From JACNKJ01 sp964344565 (lineage in GTDB: Bacteria > Krumholzibacteriota > Krumholzibacteriia > JACNKJ01), in contig CAYFNT010000001.1 of NCBI GenBank assembly GCA_964344565.1, positions 248,001 to 312,000 of the forward strand: a stretch of DNA of 64,000 nucleotides, given 5' to 3'. Numbering within the stretch: position 1 is the first letter of the stretch; every line of letters starts with the position of its first letter. Positions 23,827 to 31,959 of this stretch are shown here, piece after piece. Below the pieces are notes generated by a model. That model saw only the letters and a list, made by a program, of their open reading frames with translations, was not told the DNA's origin and searched no databases. The translations under genes were made by a program, and so were the position numbers.

Positions 23827-25791
23827 ATGAAACTGGCTCTCGTCCTTCTCATGATCTCCGCCTTTGCCGTCGCGGAGCCCTACGGTCCAGACTTCCTTCG
23901 GGAGCTGGAACCTTCAGTCCATGGCCCCGAGCTCTGCGGAAAGGGCGGTCTCTCCGGTCGCCAGCCGCGCCAGGCCGACGAGGACTGGGACGCCCTCCAC
24001 GTGGACCTCGAACTCTATCCGCACTTCGACACCCAGAGCCTCAGCGGCAGCGTGATGGTGGAAGGATGGGTGGCCGCTCCGACCATCGAGTTCATCGAAC
24101 TGGATCTTCACGACGACATGATCGTGACCGGCGTGCAGCTCAACGGCTCGGGCGCGGGATGGTCCCACGTGAACCATACGCTCAGCGTTACCGCCGCGCC
24201 GCCCCTGCTCCAGGGCGAGACCTTCACCCTCGAGGTGATCTACGAAGGCGTTCCGCCGAATCTGGGCTGGGGCAGCTTCGAGTGGTACGAGCACGACGGG
24301 GTCATGAGCGTGGCGACCCTGAGCGAACCCGAGAACGCGCGGGGCTGGTGGCCCTGCAAGGACGTGCCCGACGACAAGTTCACGGCCGACATTCGCTATC
24401 GGGTGCCCAGCGAGTTCAAGGCGCCGGGCAACGGCCTGCTGCAGTCGGTGACCGATCACGGCGACGGCACCAGCACTTGGCACTGGCACGAGAGCTATCC
24501 CATCACCACCTATCTCATCTCCATGACGGTGACGAACTTCCTGGACTACACCGACTGGTACGTGGACGCCGGCGGCGACAGCATTCCCATCGAGAACTAC
24601 GTCTGGCCCGAGGTCTGGGACGGCGCCCAGGAGGACCTGAGCATCACCCCCGAGGCCTTCGCACTGATGGAGAGCCTCTTCGGCGAGTATCCCTTCAAGG
24701 AGGAGAAGTACGGCCACGCCATATTCCAATGGCCCGGCGCCATGGAGCATCAGACCATGACAAGCCATGGCTGGTACCTGGTGGGGGGGAACCACTACTT
24801 CGATCGCATCGTGGTGCACGAGTTGGCCCACTCCTGGTTCGGCAACTACGTGACCCTCGAGGACTGGGAGAACGTGTGGCTCAACGAGGGGCCGGCCAAG
24901 TATTCGGAGGCCATCTGGTTCGAGCATCGCGACGGCCCCGCGGGACTGCGCTGGTACATGGAGAACATCGATTCGGACTTCGAGGGTCCCGTCTACAACA
25001 ACCCCGATCTCTTCGGCAACGAGGTCTATCAGAAGGGCGCATGGGTGCTGCACATGCTGCGAGGCGTCCTGCAGGACGACGATCTCTTCTTCGCTGCCCT
25101 GCGCAACTACCTCTCGCTGCACCCCTACGGCAACGCCCACACCACCGACCTACAGGCCGAGCTCGAGGCATTCCTCGGCATGGATCTCGAGCAGTACTTC
25201 CAGCAGTGGATCTATGGCGTGGAACGTCCGAACTACGAATGGGGGTGGATGATTCAGGGCGACGATCTGCTGCTCCGCGTGAACCAGGTGCAGACCGACA
25301 CGGGACTTTTCGAGATGCCCCTGCACCTCCGCGCCTACTCCGCGAACGATTCCATGAGTTTCCGCGTGGACAACGACGCCTGGCAGCAGGATTTCGTTCT
25401 GCCCCTGGGCGGCTTCCTCGTCGAGGACCTCGTCTTCGACCCGGATCTATGGCTGCTCAAGCATGAGACCGAGGTGCCCTACGATCCCACCGGCGCGGAG
25501 GGCGCGCCCGCCTACGCCACGGGGATTCGCGGGAACTATCCCAACCCATTCAATCCGCGCACGCGGGTGACCTTCAGCCTGGCCGACGCAGGGCCGGTGC
25601 GCCTCACCGTGCATGATCCATCCGGCCGCCGCGTGGCGACCATCGTGGACGGACTCCTCGACGCCGGACCTCACGACCTCTCCTTCGACGGCCGCGATCA
25701 CCGGGGGCGGGAGCTGGCCTCGGGAGTCTATTTGCTGAGTCTCAGCGCGGGGGGCGATCGGTTCACCCACAGGATGCTTCTGCTCAAGTAG
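23827..25791 (+). CDS. Exported M1-family metallopeptidase with FlgD-like sorting domain
   Basis: 654 residues from an ATG with GGGAGA upstream. A short signal peptide ends at AVAEP. After the N-terminal beta domain, the catalytic domain has the zinc motif H331-E332-L-A-H335 (VVHELAHSWFGN) with the third ligand E354 in WLNEGPAKYSE. The exopeptidase motif that is GxMEN in most M1 enzymes reads GAMEH here (residues 304-308). The last 80 residues are the sorting domain (NYPNPFNPRTRVTFSLADAG, GVYLLSLS, RMLLLK). Probably a surface-exposed aminopeptidase or related peptidase for protein breakdown. Monocistronic. Confidence 0.9.
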   Translation: MKLALVLLMISAFAVAEPYGPDFLRELEPSVHGPELCGKGGLSGRQPRQADEDWDALHVDLELYPHFDTQSLSGSVMVEGWVAAPTIEFIELDLHDDMIVTGVQLNGSGAGWSHVNHTLSVTAAPPLLQGETFTLEVIYEGVPPNLGWGSFEWYEHDGVMSVATLSEPENARGWWPCKDVPDDKFTADIRYRVPSEFKAPGNGLLQSVTDHGDGTSTWHWHESYPITTYLISMTVTNFLDYTDWYVDAGGDSIPIENYVWPEVWDGAQEDLSITPEAFALMESLFGEYPFKEEKYGHAIFQWPGAMEHQTMTSHGWYLVGGNHYFDRIVVHELAHSWFGNYVTLEDWENVWLNEGPAKYSEAIWFEHRDGPAGLRWYMENIDSDFEGPVYNNPDLFGNEVYQKGAWVLHMLRGVLQDDDLFFAALRNYLSLHPYGNAHTTDLQAELEAFLGMDLEQYFQQWIYGVERPNYEWGWMIQGDDLLLRVNQVQTDTGLFEMPLHLRAYSANDSMSFRVDNDAWQQDFVLPLGGFLVEDLVFDPDLWLLKHETEVPYDPTGAEGAPAYATGIRGNYPNPFNPRTRVTFSLADAGPVRLTVHDPSGRRVATIVDGLLDAGPHDLSFDGRDHRGRELASGVYLLSLSAGGDRFTHRMLLLK

Positions 25792-25793
25792 GC

Positions 25794-26040
25794 ATCGTGG
25801 TAGAGGGCTCAATCCGCGCGAATGCAACACGGAAGCCGACGCAGGCGTAGGTGTTGAATTCGTGGCCGCCACGGCTGCCCGCTCCCATTCGGCCTCGACG
25901 GGGATGCGGCAAGCCTTCGCCGCGTTGGGATCTCCGTCGGCGCATCGCCTGTCGGCGTGGTCCTGGGCCGGCGGCAGGTCCTCGACCGGGCTGAGTCAAT
26001 CGCAGTAGCGCGACGCTGCAGATCGGCTGAATACCGACAT
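25794..26040 (-). pseudogene. Relic of a formylglycine-generating-enzyme (SUMF1/FGE) domain
   Basis: Minus strand, from 26040: RSAASRYCD, then TGA (25996-25998) exactly where family members have Trp, then LSPVEDLPP, DPNAAKACRIPVEAEWERAA. This is the A-x-x-YC-x-WLS ... RLPTEAEWE-x-AA block of the family. The frame then shifts and the family ending follows at once (SRGGHEFNTYACVGFRVA, complement of 25815-25875), so the middle of the domain is deleted. There is no start and no complete domain. It fills the 302-base gap between the M1 peptidase and the CDF transporter. Confidence 0.65.
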
Positions 26041-26093
26041 CTTTCACGGAATCACACTTGTTCCCCGGGGGAAAATGTGGCCATAGTCCAGCC

Positions 26094-26972
26094 ATGTTAG
26101 CACGAGACAGGGCGGAGCGCGTCACCTGGATGGGCCTCTGGGCCAATGTGATGCTCTTCGCGGTGAAGACCTTGGCGGGAGTTCTGGGTCGGAGCCAGGT
26201 GCTCCTGGCCGACGGAATCCACAGCCTCAGCGACCTCGTATCGGACTTCGTCACCCTCGTGGCCTTGCGCCTAGGGCGGAAGCCCGAGGATCGGCATCAT
26301 CCCTACGGGCACGGCAAGATCGAGGACTTGGCCGCCTTTCTCGTGGGGCTCTTCCTCTGCGGCGTGGCGGTGGGTATCATTTGGAAGGGCGTCGAGTCCC
26401 TCAGAGCGGGAGAGGCTCCCGAGCGGAGCCTCTGGCTCGTGGGTGTGGCGATCTTCTCGGTGGTTCTGAAGGAGGTTCTCTTTCGCGTCACCCGGCGCGT
26501 GGGAGAAGAGGAAAACTCGGCCACCCTCATCGCCAACGCCTGGCACCATCGCAGCGACGCCTTCAGTTCCCTGGCCACCATCTTCGGAACGGGCCTCTAT
26601 TACCTGAGCACGCGTTTCGTCTGGGCCGACGCGGTCAGCGCCATCCTCGTGGCCATGCTCGTGGGGAAGGCGGCCTGGGAGATCATGTCCGACGCCGCCA
26701 AGGATCTCGTGGACACCGCACCCGACGAGGAATCCCTCGCCAAGTTCCGCCGGAACGCATGCTCCGTGGAGGGCGTGCAGGGCGTCGCCCGTCTCCGGGG
26801 GCGATTCTACTCCCGCCGCGTGGCCCTCGACCTCGACATCGAGGTTTCCGGCACCCTCAGCGTGGACGAGGGGCACAGCATCGCCCAGAGGGTGCGCGAC
26901 GGTCTAATGCTAGAATTCCCAGAGGTTTACGACGTCGTCGTCCACGTGGATCCTGCCCCGGATGGCCCCTGA
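26094..26972 (+). CDS. Cation diffusion facilitator (CDF) transporter
   Basis: 292 residues from an ATG at 26094; a TTG at 26058 is possible and neither has a strong ribosome-binding site. Six membrane segments are present. The metal-site motifs are in helix 2 (DGIHSLSDLVSD) and helix 5 (WHHRSDAFSS), both of the H-x-x-x-D/D-x-x-x-D type. The C-terminal cytoplasmic domain (CSVEGVQGVARLRGRF, VYDVVVHVDPAP) is the usual metal-sensing dimer domain. It exports zinc, iron, manganese or another divalent cation in exchange for protons; H-x-x-x-D in helix 2 is compatible with several metals. Single gene. Confidence 0.9.
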   Translation: MLARDRAERVTWMGLWANVMLFAVKTLAGVLGRSQVLLADGIHSLSDLVSDFVTLVALRLGRKPEDRHHPYGHGKIEDLAAFLVGLFLCGVAVGIIWKGVESLRAGEAPERSLWLVGVAIFSVVLKEVLFRVTRRVGEEENSATLIANAWHHRSDAFSSLATIFGTGLYYLSTRFVWADAVSAILVAMLVGKAAWEIMSDAAKDLVDTAPDEESLAKFRRNACSVEGVQGVARLRGRFYSRRVALDLDIEVSGTLSVDEGHSIAQRVRDGLMLEFPEVYDVVVHVDPAPDGP

Positions 26973-27001
26973 CGCCTTTTCTGGTGATTTCCAGTTAAAT
27001 T

Positions 27002-27010
27002 TGGTAGAAT
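27002..27010 (+). promoter_or_regulatory. Extended -10 element upstream of the 27091 gene
   Basis: TGGTAGAAT, followed by a leader containing the hairpin at 27029-27056. No convincing -35. Confidence 0.3.
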
Positions 27011-27028
27011 TAGGGCCCCAGCCCGCCA

Positions 27029-27056
27029 CCGCTATCCGGCTGGAGGCCGGTAGCGG
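27029..27056 (+). repeat. Leader stem-loop upstream of the 27091 gene
   Basis: CCGCTA-T-CCGGC (27029-27040) pairs with GCCGG-TAGCGG (27046-27056) with one bulged T and a 5-base loop. It lies between the -10 element and the ribosome-binding site (GGGAGG near 27080), so it could influence translation or RNA stability. Confidence 0.4.
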
Positions 27057-27090
27057 GTAGCGGGCAGCTTTCAATACTCGGGAGGATTTC

Positions 27091-28743
27091 ATGCGCAGAT
27101 CTCTCTTCGCGCTCTTCCTTGCCTTGCCGGTCATGACCTCGGCCCTGCCCACGCAGGAATGGGTGGCCACCTACGACGCCGGCGGCAACTACGTGGATTC
27201 CGCCACCGAAGCGCTGACCGACGCCGCGGGCAATCTCGTCGTCGGCGGCACCAGCCACGACGGGGTCGGCGGTGCGGACATCAACGTGACGCTCTACGAT
27301 CGCGATACCGGTTCCATCCTCTGGGAAGCTCGGATGGAAGCTTATGACCACGCCTCCGACATGGCCATCGACGGCATGGCCTGGGACGGATCCGGCGATC
27401 TCCTCGTGGCCGGGCGACTGCTCGGCTGCGGCACCGGCTGAGACCACGGAGACGACGTCGCTGTCATGAAAGTCAGCGGCGCGACCGGAGAGGTTCTCTG
27501 GTCTGAGTTCTGGGGTCCTTCAAGCGCATGGAACGAGTCCGCCTTCGGCATGGACGTGGACTCTCAAGGCAATCTCATCGTCGCCGGCCGGCAGTACATC
27601 GACGGCAACGGCGACGACTTCCTCGTCCTCAAATTCGACGGCGACGACGGCAGCGTCATGTGGGACTACACCCGCGACGGCGCGTCGGGCCTGGATGACC
27701 GCTTCTGGGACGTGGTCTGCGACGACAACGACGACATCATCGCCACGGGCGTGGCCTATGCCGGCGACGGCGAGGCCGACTTCGTGACCATCAAGCTGGA
27801 TTCCGCCGGTGGGCTCGTCTGGGCCCGCGAGGAGCCCGGCGCGGTGCAGAACACCACCCGCGCGGGATGGCTCGACATCACGTCGGCCGGCGAAGTGGTC
27901 ATGTGCAATCGAACCTGGGTGAGCGGTGAGGCCTACAACGTGGTGCTGCGCTGCTACGACGGCGTCGACGGCGCCACGGTCTTCGGTACGGAGTACGACG
28001 GACCGGAGCACGGCACCGACGATCCCCGCTGGATGTGCCTCGACTCCAATGACGACATCCTCGTGACCGGCGTGTCCAACAGCGACTACATGACGCTCAA
28101 GCTCGACGGCACCGACGGCTCGCTCATCTGGCTCGCCGACTATGACGGTCCTCCCGGCTGGTACGACCTGGCCAACTTCGTCTGCGAAGGCCCCGGCGGC
28201 GAGGTGCTCATCACCGGCTTCAGCGACGGCGGCACCACCGGTTGGGACGTGCTCATCCAGGCCGTGGACGGCGAACTGGGCAAGGATCTATGGACGATCC
28301 GCCACAACGGTTCGGACGACCTCACCGACGAGGGCAAGGCAATCGCCTTCTCGGACCTCGGCGACATCTACCTGATCGGATACAGCTACTTCTTCGCCAC
28401 CGACCAGGATCAACTGGCCATCCGCTACGCGCCCGACAGCACGGATCTTCCCGCCGACATCGCGGGCGGCCTGCGCCTGAGCGCCTGGCCCAATCCCTTC
28501 ACGGCGACGACCACGCTGCGCTTCTCCCAGAACATCGGGGAGGACGTCGAACTCGGCATCTACGATGTGGCCGGCCGCAAGATCCGCCACCTCGATCTCG
28601 GCGCCACGGGTTCGGGCGAGAGGGAACTCGTCTGGGACGGTCGTGACGAAGCCGGACGCGACCTGCCCGCCGGCATCTACTTCGCCGGCATCAAGCGCGA
28701 TGGGTCGATCACGCAGCGGGCCAAGCTGCTTCTGATGAGATAG
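27091..28743 (+). pseudogene. Exported repeat (beta-propeller-like) protein with sorting domain, interrupted by in-frame TGA
   Basis: One frame runs from ATG 27091 to TAG 28743, broken only by TGA at 27439-27441 after residue 116. Before it: signal peptide (SLFALFLALPVMTSALP) and the first repeats. After it the same frame continues DHGDDVAVMKV without a gap. The mature protein is a series of 45-55-residue repeats of the form G-N-L-x-V-x-G ... F-L-x-L-K-x-D-x-x-G-x-x-x-W, similar to beta-propeller/PQQ-like repeats, and ends in a FlgD-like sorting domain (AWPNPFTATTTLRFSQ, GIYFAGIK, KLLLMR). It could be a pseudogene, a readthrough product or a sequencing error; a separate second protein from an internal start (ATG 27466) would lack a signal peptide. 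Confidence 0.75.
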
Positions 28744-28768
28744 GCGAACCATCGCATCGAGAATCGAA

Positions 28769-28801
28769 ACGGGAAGGGCCTGGCCCTTCCCGTTTTTTTT
28801 T
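28769..28801 (+). terminator. Strong terminator after the 27091 gene
   Basis: Stem ACGGGAAGGG/CCCTTCCCGT with a CCTGG loop, then eight or more T residues. Confidence 0.9.
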
Positions 28802-28893
28802 GACAGGTCCTCCCGACTCGGACATTCGGCAAAGCTCTTGATGCCGGAGCACCAGTAGGCGACACTGGCCGCGTCGAGATCCGCCGGAGGGAC

Positions 28894-30696
28894 ATGTCCA
28901 CGGATCAGATCCTCATACTCGCAATCGTGGCCTCCGTCACCGTCCTCTTTCTCTGGGGGCCTTGGCGTCACGACGTGGTCGCTCTCTTCGCCGTCCTGGC
29001 CAGCGTCATTGCCGGCATCGTGCCGGCCGAGTCGGCCTTCAGCGGCTTCGGCCATCCGGCCGTCATCACCGTGGCCTGCGTGCTCGTCCTCAGTCGGGGT
29101 CTTCAGGATTCCGGCGCCGTGGACATCCTCGCCCAGCGTGCTCTGCCCCGAGGGATGGGCCGTCACGCCACGCTCCTCGTGCTCATCGGACTGGGTGCCC
29201 TGCTGTCGGCCTTCATGAACAATGTGGGCGCGATGGCTCTGCTCATGCCGCTGGCGCTCCAGATCGCGGCCCGCTTCGAAATGCCGCCCGGCAAGATCCT
29301 CATGCCCCTCGCTTTCGGAACCATTCTGGGTGGCATGACCACCCTGATCGGAACGCCGCCCAATCTCATCGTCTCGGGTTTCAGGGCGAGTACCGGAGCG
29401 GATGCCTTCGGCATGTTCGACTATGCACCGGTGGGTCTGGCCGTGGCCTTCGTGGGCATGCTGGTCGTGGTCTTCCTGGGACCGCGTATCGTTCCCGCGC
29501 GGAAGGCTTCCGGCGGCGAAGGATTCGACACGGGTCACTATTTCACGGAAGTACGGGCAGTGGAGGGGGGATCCTCCGAGGGCAAGAGCCTGAGTGAGGT
29601 GGAGCGCGACCTCGATGCCTTCGACGCGCAGATCATCGGCATGGTCCGCAACGATTTTCGTGTCTACGCACCCAATCCCCGGCGCCGCCTTCGCGCAGGG
29701 GACATCCTCATCGTGCTTTCGCTGCCCGAGTCGCTCAGTTCCGATCTATCCAAGCTCGGCCTCGCCCTGGTCGAGAACGTGGAAATACCGTCCGATGGGA
29801 GGGGAAAAGGTGAGGAGGCGGAAGAGGATTCGCGTTCGGGAGAGGTGGAGATCCAGGAGCATGTCGTACTTCCACTGTCGCCGCTCATCGGGCGCACGGC
29901 GAGCTCCATCGGCCTTCGCCCACGCCTGGGCCTGAATCTCCTCGCCATCTCCCGGCAAGGCAAGAGGAGCGTGGAGCGTCTGCGTCATACCCGACTCGAG
30001 GCGGGGGACGTCCTTCTGCTTCAAGGCGAAGCCGAAACCTTGTCCGGTTTCGAGAAGGACTATCGCACGGCGCCTCTGGCTCCGCGTTCCATTCCGATGC
30101 ACGATCGGAAGCGGGCCTGGATCGCGGGCATCGTGATGGCCCTGGCCATCGCGACCACGGCCCTGGGATTGCTTCCCGCGCCCATCGCCTTCGCCTCGGG
30201 CATGCTTCTCTACATGATCCTCAAGATCACTCCGCCGAGGAAGGTTTACGAAGCCGTGGATTGGTCCGTGATCGTTTTGCTCGGGGCCCTTATCCCCGTG
30301 GCCATGGCCCTGGAAAGCACCGGCGCGGCTGACCTGATGGCTCACGGAATGGTGGGAAAGGTCGCTCAGGGAAATCCAGTGTTGGCCCTCGGCCTCATAC
30401 TCGTGCTGACCATGACCCTTTCGGACTTCATGAACAACGCGGCGACCGCGGCCATGATGTGCCCCATTGCCTTGAGCGTGGCGGCCCAGCTCGGCGTGAA
30501 TCCCGACGCCTTCCTCATGGCCGTGGGGATCGGCGCGTCCTGCGCCTTCCTCACGCCCATCGGACACCAGAACAACACACTGATTCTGGGTCCCGGCGGT
30601 TTCCGATTCGGCGACTACTGGCGTCTGGGACTACCCATGGAGTTGATCGTCCTGGCCGTGGGACTGCCGATGATCCTGTGGGTCTGGCCGCTCTGA
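28894..30696 (+). CDS. SLC13-family permease with two TrkA-C domains
   Basis: 600 residues. The two transport halves (about 1-205 and 400-600) each carry the re-entrant SxT/SNN-type motifs: AFMNNVGAMALLMPLAL with TTLIGTPPNLIVSG in the first, DFMNNAATAAMMCPIALS with FLTPIGHQNNTLI in the second. Between them are two TrkA-C (RCK_C) regulatory domains (SEVERDLDAFDAQIIGMVRN and TASSIGLRPRLGLNLLAISR, each with an R-L-x-x-GD turn). Such proteins move anions (sulfate, phosphate or dicarboxylates) with sodium. About 12 membrane helices. Starts 90 bases after the terminator; the convergent beta-helix gene ends 8 bases later. Confidence 0.9.
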   Translation: MSTDQILILAIVASVTVLFLWGPWRHDVVALFAVLASVIAGIVPAESAFSGFGHPAVITVACVLVLSRGLQDSGAVDILAQRALPRGMGRHATLLVLIGLGALLSAFMNNVGAMALLMPLALQIAARFEMPPGKILMPLAFGTILGGMTTLIGTPPNLIVSGFRASTGADAFGMFDYAPVGLAVAFVGMLVVVFLGPRIVPARKASGGEGFDTGHYFTEVRAVEGGSSEGKSLSEVERDLDAFDAQIIGMVRNDFRVYAPNPRRRLRAGDILIVLSLPESLSSDLSKLGLALVENVEIPSDGRGKGEEAEEDSRSGEVEIQEHVVLPLSPLIGRTASSIGLRPRLGLNLLAISRQGKRSVERLRHTRLEAGDVLLLQGEAETLSGFEKDYRTAPLAPRSIPMHDRKRAWIAGIVMALAIATTALGLLPAPIAFASGMLLYMILKITPPRKVYEAVDWSVIVLLGALIPVAMALESTGAADLMAHGMVGKVAQGNPVLALGLILVLTMTLSDFMNNAATAAMMCPIALSVAAQLGVNPDAFLMAVGIGASCAFLTPIGHQNNTLILGPGGFRFGDYWRLGLPMELIVLAVGLPMILWVWPL

Positions 30697-30704
30697 TCCC
30701 GAAC

Positions 30705-31826
30705 TCAGTAGAGGCTCTTGACGCGGCTCCAGGTAGACAGTTCCGTCGATTCGATGCCGCAGTCCACGTCGAGCGCTCCGATGAGGCTTTCGGGGCAATA
30801 GGCGTTGCCGATCGCGCAGGGCGAATCGCTCTGCAGGCGGAAGTCCCCCGTACCCAGGCTGCCGCAGAACTGCGGATCCTCCGAGAAATTGCCGTCCGAT
30901 CCCAGGTAGCCCGCGATGGCGCCCGTATAGTCGCCGCCGGTATTGCCCCAGAGATCGCAACAGGTCATCTCGTAGAGGGGACCGACGCTCGTCGCGAAGG
31001 GCGGCGAATTGCCCGCCGTGAAGATGCATCGGTGAATCATGAAGTCGGAGTACTCGGAGGAAATGGCGCTGCCGGAGGCGCAGAAGTTCTCGGCAAAGGT
31101 GCAGTTGCTGACTTCCGACCAGCTGTTCTCCATGTGGAGTGCGCCACCCGCCCAGCTGCCGGCCGTGTTGCCCCTGAACACGCAGTCGAAGACATTCGAC
31201 AGGCTGTCGTACATCTCCATGGCGCCGCCCATCATGTCCGCCTGGTTCGAGTCGAAGATGCAGGCCTCCACGATGGCCTGGGATTCCTGGGCCAGGCTCA
31301 CTGCGCCGCCGCTCTGTCCGGCATAGTTCGAGTGGAAGCGGCAGTTGGCGATTTCGGCGGCGGAGGACTGGATGTAGAAGGCTCCTCCCGCGGTTTTGAC
31401 CCCGTTGTTTTCGAAGTGGCAGTTCTCGAATCGGGGCGAACCCATGTTGATCCGGACCGCGCCGCCGAAGCTCAGGCCATGGCTGCCGTGAATCTTCACG
31501 CCGCGGACCTGGCATGCATTGCTTTCATCGCTGTGGAAGTCGAAAGCCCTGATGCCTCCCGCGCTCAAGTCGAAGCGGCAGTCCTCCGGGCTATCGCTGA
31601 TGGATCGGATCACGAGAATCTTGCCGCCGAAGTCAAGGCTGTGATTGCCGGCTCCCTGCCACACACCGTCGGCCAGCCAGATGGTGCTGCCCGGACTGAC
31701 GGCATCGATGGCGGCCTGGATGTTGGGGTAGTGTCCCGAGCCGTCGGGATTCAGGACGACTTCCTCGGCGAAGGTGCTGGCGGCGAGCGCCGCGCACAGG
31801 ATCATGGCGATTCGCAGACTCTTCAT
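30705..31826 (-). CDS. Exported right-handed beta-helix protein with C-terminal TWxxVKxLY ending
   Basis: 373 residues from an ATG (complement of 31824-31826) with GAGGAGGGG upstream. The signal peptide is RIAMILCAALAASTFA. The mature protein opens with NPDGSGHYPNIQAAIDAV, the start of pectate-lyase-like beta-helices, followed by about 12 coils with the polymorphic outer-membrane pattern GG-A-x-x-x (HGLSFGGAVRINMG, TAGGAFYIQSS, QSGGAVSLAQ, MMGGAMEMYD, WAGGALHME). No catalytic aspartates are obvious, so it is likely a binding or adhesin-like scaffold. It ends LSTWSRVKSLY, one of four such endings in the window. Confidence 0.85.
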   Translation of the reverse strand: MKSLRIAMILCAALAASTFAEEVVLNPDGSGHYPNIQAAIDAVSPGSTIWLADGVWQGAGNHSLDFGGKILVIRSISDSPEDCRFDLSAGGIRAFDFHSDESNACQVRGVKIHGSHGLSFGGAVRINMGSPRFENCHFENNGVKTAGGAFYIQSSAAEIANCRFHSNYAGQSGGAVSLAQESQAIVEACIFDSNQADMMGGAMEMYDSLSNVFDCVFRGNTAGSWAGGALHMENSWSEVSNCTFAENFCASGSAISSEYSDFMIHRCIFTAGNSPPFATSVGPLYEMTCCDLWGNTGGDYTGAIAGYLGSDGNFSEDPQFCGSLGTGDFRLQSDSPCAIGNAYCPESLIGALDVDCGIESTELSTWSRVKSLY

Positions 31827-31855
31827 TTTCCCCTCCTCACGTCTACGTCCAGATG

Positions 31856-31864
31856 ATTCTAGCA
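31856..31864 (-). promoter_or_regulatory. Extended -10 element of the beta-helix gene
   Basis: Minus strand TGCTAGAAT, 30 bases above the start codon, matching the TGC-TATAAT type elements of neighbouring secreted-protein genes. Confidence 0.45.
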
Positions 31865-31885
31865 ATACGCCCGAGCCGATCACAC

Positions 31886-31915
31886 AAAAAAACGGAGAGG
31901 GCCGAGCCCTCTCCG
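31886..31915 (-). terminator. Terminator of the M28 peptidase gene
   Basis: Minus strand: 10-bp stem CGGAGAGGGC/GCCCTCTCCG (31893-31902, 31906-31915) followed by seven T residues. Confidence 0.85.
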
Positions 31916-31959
31916 AATTACGTTGAAGCCAAAGGAAGGGAGGGTTCCTCCCTCTCCCC

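Noticed and set aside
27439..27441. Selenocysteine at the in-frame TGA.
   Set aside because: No convincing SECIS-type hairpin just downstream, no cysteine-containing relative known, and the protein is a structural repeat protein rather than a redox enzyme.
27466..28743. Independent second protein starting at ATG 27466.
   Set aside because: It would lack a signal peptide though its sorting domain implies export; the upstream part is in the same frame, so an interrupted gene is more likely.
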